The notes beneath the pieces were generated by a model. The model did no database searches and was not told the origin of the DNA. It was given only the letters and a program-made list of their open reading frames with translations. Positions 5,546 through 8,966 of a stretch of 8,966 nt of DNA are shown piece by piece. The position numbers and the translations under genes are program-made. How positions within the stretch are numbered: position 1 is the first letter of the stretch; each line of letters begins with the position of its first letter. Source of the stretch: Actinomycetota bacterium (GTDB taxonomy: Bacteria; Actinomycetota; Acidimicrobiia; Acidimicrobiales; Ilumatobacteraceae); the NCBI GenBank assembly GCA_005801025.1, contig SYDZ01000070.1, positions 1-8,966 of the forward strand. Direction: 5' to 3'.

Positions 5546-7276
5546 GTGCCCAAGTCTGAGAGTCAGAATCGACGATTCCGAAGAGCGTTCGTACTTCTGA
5601 AGACTTTGGTGAGTTTTCATCCTGGGTTGTTTGCTGTATCAATGGCAGGCGCGGCCGTTTTCGCAGTCTGTACGGTCGCCTCTTCGTGGGCACTGCGTTG
5701 GGTGATTGATGAAGTGATTGTGACGCGCTTCGCGACAGGTGAGATTTCAGTCAAACGAATAGCGGCAACGTTCGGGTTGCTTGGGGGTCTTTCTTTGATT
5801 CGTGCTGTGGGTGTGGTCATTCGCCGGACATGGGCTGGAAAAGCGCAGTGGCGCACCGCCGAGTCGCTCACAGCTCAAGTCGTTGATGCTTTAGTCGCCC
5901 AGCCGGTCTCCTGGCATCGACAGCAGTCCACCGGAGATCTGATCACGCGTGCAGGTGTTGATTGTGAAGCCTCCGTGGCAGTCTTGGCCCCTTTGCCTTA
6001 TGCCAGCAGTGTTCTCCTCATGATGGTGATTGCCGCTACTGGTCTTATCTCAACTGATATTTGGTTGGGTATTGCGGCCACAAGCGTATTTCCGCTTCTG
6101 ATTTTAGTCAATGTGATGTATCAACGTCGCGTGGATCGATGGTTTGATCTCGCTCAAGATGAACTGGGGTCATTATCGGCAGCAGTTCATGAGAGTTTTG
6201 AAGGTGTCACGGTTGTCAAAGCCTTCGGCGCCGAATTGCAAGAGACGAATCGTCTGGCGACAATTGCATCACGTGTCAAGGTGGCAAGAATTGAAGCCAT
6301 AAAATTGCGCTCACTGTTTGAAGCCGGCCTTGACTTTGTTCCCAATCTGACCAACATATGTTTAGTGGTCGGTGGATCCTTCAGAGTTCGATCTGGTGAT
6401 CTCTCAGTCGGCGAATTGGCAAGCTGCATTTACATGTTCACTTTGTTGGTCTTTCCGCTACGCCTCATCGGCTATGCCTTTTCTGAGATGCCTCGTTCAC
6501 AATCAGGTTTCGCTCGTCTGAGAAGTTTGTTGGATCAAGATATTCTCCCTGATCCACGCCGCAAGATAACTCAAAGTGGAGGTGGGTTGACTCTCGCCGA
6601 TGTCAGTGTTGGGCATGCCCTTGACAAGGATGTACTCACGGGGGTGAGCGCCTCATTCACGACTGGTTCAATCACAGCGATAGTGGGATACACCGGTAGC
6701 GGAAAGACCACTTTGTTGCATGCGATGGCCGGAATCATTGAGCTCTCAGGCGGAACGATTTCAGGAGCGCCAGAAGACACTGCGCTTGTCTTTCAAGAGC
6801 CGTTTATCGTCGGAAGTAGCGTGCTGGACAACATTACGATGGGTCACGTTTATCCAGATGACGCGGTCATTCGGGCGATAGAGATCGCTGAGGCACAGTT
6901 TCTATTTGATCTCCCGAGCGGTTTGCAGACAATTGTTGGGGAGCGAGGTGTTGGTCTTTCTGGTGGACAACGTCAGCGGCTGGCGTTAGCAAGAGCGATC
7001 ATTACCTCTCCCAAGGTGCTGCTACTTGATGACACCACCAGTGCTCTTGACCCGCTCACGGAAACAAAAGTAATGGGAAACCTACGCAGAGAATTAGATG
7101 AAACAACGGTGATAGCTGTCTCCTCACGACCCTCCATCATCGCCTTGTCGGACGAAGTGATTTTTGTTGCTGATGGAGGAATGGTGGATCATCGGCCCCA
7201 TCAAGAGCTTTTGCTGTGTAGTGCCCCCTATCGGCAATTAATGCAGGCGTACGAACAAGACAGGGAGGAAACTTGA
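5546..7276 (+). CDS. ABC exporter half-transporter, subunit with degenerate ATP site
   Basis: A 576-residue fusion of a type IV (ABC exporter) membrane domain (about 15-325, six expected helices, first at 28-57) and a nucleotide-binding domain (about 345-570). The GTG start has AGGA 7 bases upstream. NBD motifs: Walker A GYTGSGKTT (381-389), Q-loop Gln417 (VFQEPF), signature LSGGQ (471-475) intact, Walker B VLLLDD with Asp496 in place of the catalytic Glu, D-loop SALD (499-502), and SSR (526-528) with Ser527 where the switch His belongs. The A-loop aromatic residue also seems lost (VSVGHALDKD). The stretch from the Walker A Lys to the Q-loop Gln is 30 residues against 42 in the next gene, so the domain is shortened. 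Such subunits work only in heterodimers, here surely with the adjacent gene. Cargo unknown: lipid, peptide or drug are all possible. Confidence 0.93.
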   Translation: MPKSESQNRRFRRAFVLLKTLVSFHPGLFAVSMAGAAVFAVCTVASSWALRWVIDEVIVTRFATGEISVKRIAATFGLLGGLSLIRAVGVVIRRTWAGKAQWRTAESLTAQVVDALVAQPVSWHRQQSTGDLITRAGVDCEASVAVLAPLPYASSVLLMMVIAATGLISTDIWLGIAATSVFPLLILVNVMYQRRVDRWFDLAQDELGSLSAAVHESFEGVTVVKAFGAELQETNRLATIASRVKVARIEAIKLRSLFEAGLDFVPNLTNICLVVGGSFRVRSGDLSVGELASCIYMFTLLVFPLRLIGYAFSEMPRSQSGFARLRSLLDQDILPDPRRKITQSGGGLTLADVSVGHALDKDVLTGVSASFTTGSITAIVGYTGSGKTTLLHAMAGIIELSGGTISGAPEDTALVFQEPFIVGSSVLDNITMGHVYPDDAVIRAIEIAEAQFLFDLPSGLQTIVGERGVGLSGGQRQRLALARAIITSPKVLLLDDTTSALDPLTETKVMGNLRRELDETTVIAVSSRPSIIALSDEVIFVADGGMVDHRPHQELLLCSAPYRQLMQAYEQDREET

Positions 7277-7277
7277 G

Positions 7278-8966
7278 ATGAAGGATGAAACTCAATCTCT
7301 TGGCGCCTTAGCTGCTGTTGGGCTTGGGGTGCGTGCGGCACCTACTTTGCGAGAGGGCTTTGCGAGAACCATGTTCTTCGCGGCAATCGGAGCAAGTGGA
7401 CGAATCGTGGTTCCAGTCATTATCCAGCAAGCGATTGACCGAGGAATTCAACATAGTGATTCGGCTGGAATCGTGAGTGTCGACACTTCGTCTATTCTCT
7501 GGTTGGCGTTATTTGGCGCTGTGTGGCTGACCCTTGCAAGTCTTTCGCAAAGACATGCCGTTGTTCGTCTTGGGGTACGTTCGGAAGTTGCGCTGTTTAT
7601 GTTGCGAGTAAATCTTTTTGAGCACATTCATCGTTTAAGTCTTGAAGACCATGACGACGAGAAGAACGGTTCACTCGTGGCACGAGTGACATCAGACGTG
7701 GAAACCTTATCGCAATTTTTCTCTTGGGGTGCTTTAGCATTTTTGCTTGATGGTCTGTTAATGCTTGTGGTCGGTTCTGTGATGCTTTCGTACGATTGGA
7801 TCTTGGGATTGTTGGTCATCGCCATTTCCGCTCCTTTGATGCTGGTTTTGAAGAGGGGTCAATCTCGTTTAGTTCAGGCCTACGATCTCACTCGCTCGAC
7901 GAATGCTGATTTACTATCGTCAACCGCCGAACTGGTGACGGGCGCGGAAACGTTGCGCGCTTATGACGCTGGTTCCATCTTTGGCACGCGTAGCAAACTT
8001 GGCGCCCGCAGAAGAGCTGACACACAGATGCGAGCCACGATGGTCGGCGCAATTTTGTTCCCATCTGGTGAAATCTTTGGGGCTTTCGCCGTTTCAGCAG
8101 TTGTCATGGTCGGTGCGTTACGAGGTCCTGCATCAGGCTTAACGACAGGTGCGCTCATTGGATTCGTTTTTCTGACATACCGATTTCTCGAGCCCATTGC
8201 CGAAATTACGGAAGTTCTTTTTCAAACACAAACCGCCGTCTCGGGTCTGAAACGAGTTTTAGGTGTTTTAGCGATTCCTGTTGGTCCACCACAAAGTAAT
8301 TCTCCGATCGCTCTACCCGCTGGTTCATTAGACATTGATATTCGAAACGTTGGATTCACCTATCAAACACGTGAGATAGGTGATCGGGGATCTTTAGAAG
8401 TCCCAGCCTTAAGTAGTGTCAACGCCTTGATTACATTTGGTAGTCGCGTAGCAGTGGTTGGCGAAACCGGCTCAGGCAAAACAACTCTTGGTCGACTGCT
8501 CGGTCGCTTCAGCGATCCCACCACCGGTGACATCATCTTGGGTGGCGTCGCTCTCACCATGGTGGCTAATGAGGAATTGCGCCAGCGAGTAGTGGTTGTG
8601 CCTCAAGAGCCCTTTCTCTTTGATGACACAATCGGCAATAACCTTCGTTTCGTCAGCGCATCGGTCAATGATCAGCAATTGCTGGATGTTTTTGGGGTAC
8701 TCGGACTTGATGACTGGCTGATGGGTTTGGAGCATGGCCTCAAGACCGTTGTGGGCCAACGAGGAGCGCAACTCTCCTCTGGTGAGCGCCAATTGATCGC
8801 CCTCGTTCGAGCGTCACTTGTGGATCCGGCAATCCTCGTCCTAGATGAGGCCACTTCATCGGTTGATGCCGTCACAGAATTACGATTGGGCAGAGCCATG
8901 GAGAAGATTTCGCAGGGTCGGACAACGATTTCGATCGCTCACCGCTTGTCAACTGCCAAGCGTGCA
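7278..8966 (+). CDS. ABC exporter half-transporter, catalytically competent partner (partial; C-terminus off the right edge)
   Basis: The frame is open from ATG 7278 to the window end (563 residues); only the last few tens of residues should be missing. A ribosome site GGAGG (7264-7268) lies 9 bases upstream inside the previous gene, whose stop is one base away. The membrane domain occupies about 20-325, including SLVARVTSDVETLSQFFSWG, a standard exporter coupling region. NBD: A-loop FTY, Walker A GETGSGKTT (395-403), Q-loop VPQEPF, signature LSSGE (499-503) instead of LSGGQ, Walker B LVLDEATS with Asp523 and catalytic Glu524, and the switch His555 in IAHRLST. So the catalytic Glu and His are intact while the signature is degenerate, the reverse of the first subunit. 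A polar insertion of about ten residues follows the A-loop Tyr. The two genes form one operon and one pump. Confidence 0.94.
   Translation, partial: MKDETQSLGALAAVGLGVRAAPTLREGFARTMFFAAIGASGRIVVPVIIQQAIDRGIQHSDSAGIVSVDTSSILWLALFGAVWLTLASLSQRHAVVRLGVRSEVALFMLRVNLFEHIHRLSLEDHDDEKNGSLVARVTSDVETLSQFFSWGALAFLLDGLLMLVVGSVMLSYDWILGLLVIAISAPLMLVLKRGQSRLVQAYDLTRSTNADLLSSTAELVTGAETLRAYDAGSIFGTRSKLGARRRADTQMRATMVGAILFPSGEIFGAFAVSAVVMVGALRGPASGLTTGALIGFVFLTYRFLEPIAEITEVLFQTQTAVSGLKRVLGVLAIPVGPPQSNSPIALPAGSLDIDIRNVGFTYQTREIGDRGSLEVPALSSVNALITFGSRVAVVGETGSGKTTLGRLLGRFSDPTTGDIILGGVALTMVANEELRQRVVVVPQEPFLFDDTIGNNLRFVSASVNDQQLLDVFGVLGLDDWLMGLEHGLKTVVGQRGAQLSSGERQLIALVRASLVDPAILVLDEATSSVDAVTELRLGRAMEKISQGRTTISIAHRLSTAKRA

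Noticed and set aside
8472..8792. 106-codon minus-strand frame opposite the second ABC gene
   Set aside because: It lies antisense to the conserved nucleotide-binding domain, whose motifs explain the sequence.

Overview
The window looks like ordinary chromosomal DNA from an actinobacterium-like organism with a G+C content of roughly one half (judged by eye). The protein sequences point that way: a mycobacterial-style P1 peptidase, a hexapeptide acyltransferase of the type common in high-G+C Gram-positives, GTG starts, and two starts that look leaderless. An Acidimicrobiia-type or aquatic actinobacterium is a reasonable guess but is inference only. I see no mobile elements, RNA genes, CRISPR arrays or phage genes, and every base lies in or within about 115 bases of a gene.

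Block 1 (1-3726, all minus strand, read right to left): a P1/DmpA-family self-processing peptidase, a 115-nt leader with hairpins, panB, panC, and the N-terminal 282 residues of a DAO-family FAD oxidoreductase that runs off the left edge. PanB makes ketopantoate and PanC joins pantoate to beta-alanine. No panD (aspartate decarboxylase, the usual beta-alanine source) is present here. Instead panBC is flanked by an enzyme of a family that includes beta-alanyl-dipeptide aminopeptidases and by an oxidase of a family that includes amine/polyamine oxidases. This suggests a testable idea that the neighbours supply beta-alanine.

Block 2 (3810-4481, plus): a left-handed beta-helix O-acetyltransferase-like protein, divergent from the peptidase. 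It converges on a two-gene minus-strand unit (4478-5517) made of a DoxX-family membrane protein and an unrecognised single-pass membrane protein, joined by a GTGA overlap. The convergent stop codons share the palindrome TTAA.

Block 3 (5546-8966, plus): two consecutive ABC exporter half-transporters separated by one base, divergent from doxX across only 28 bp. Their motifs are complementary. The first has a degenerate Walker B acidic residue (Asp for Glu) and no H-loop His. The second keeps both but has a degenerate LSSGE signature. That is the hallmark of a heterodimeric exporter with one inactive and one active ATP site. The second gene is cut by the right edge just after the H-loop.
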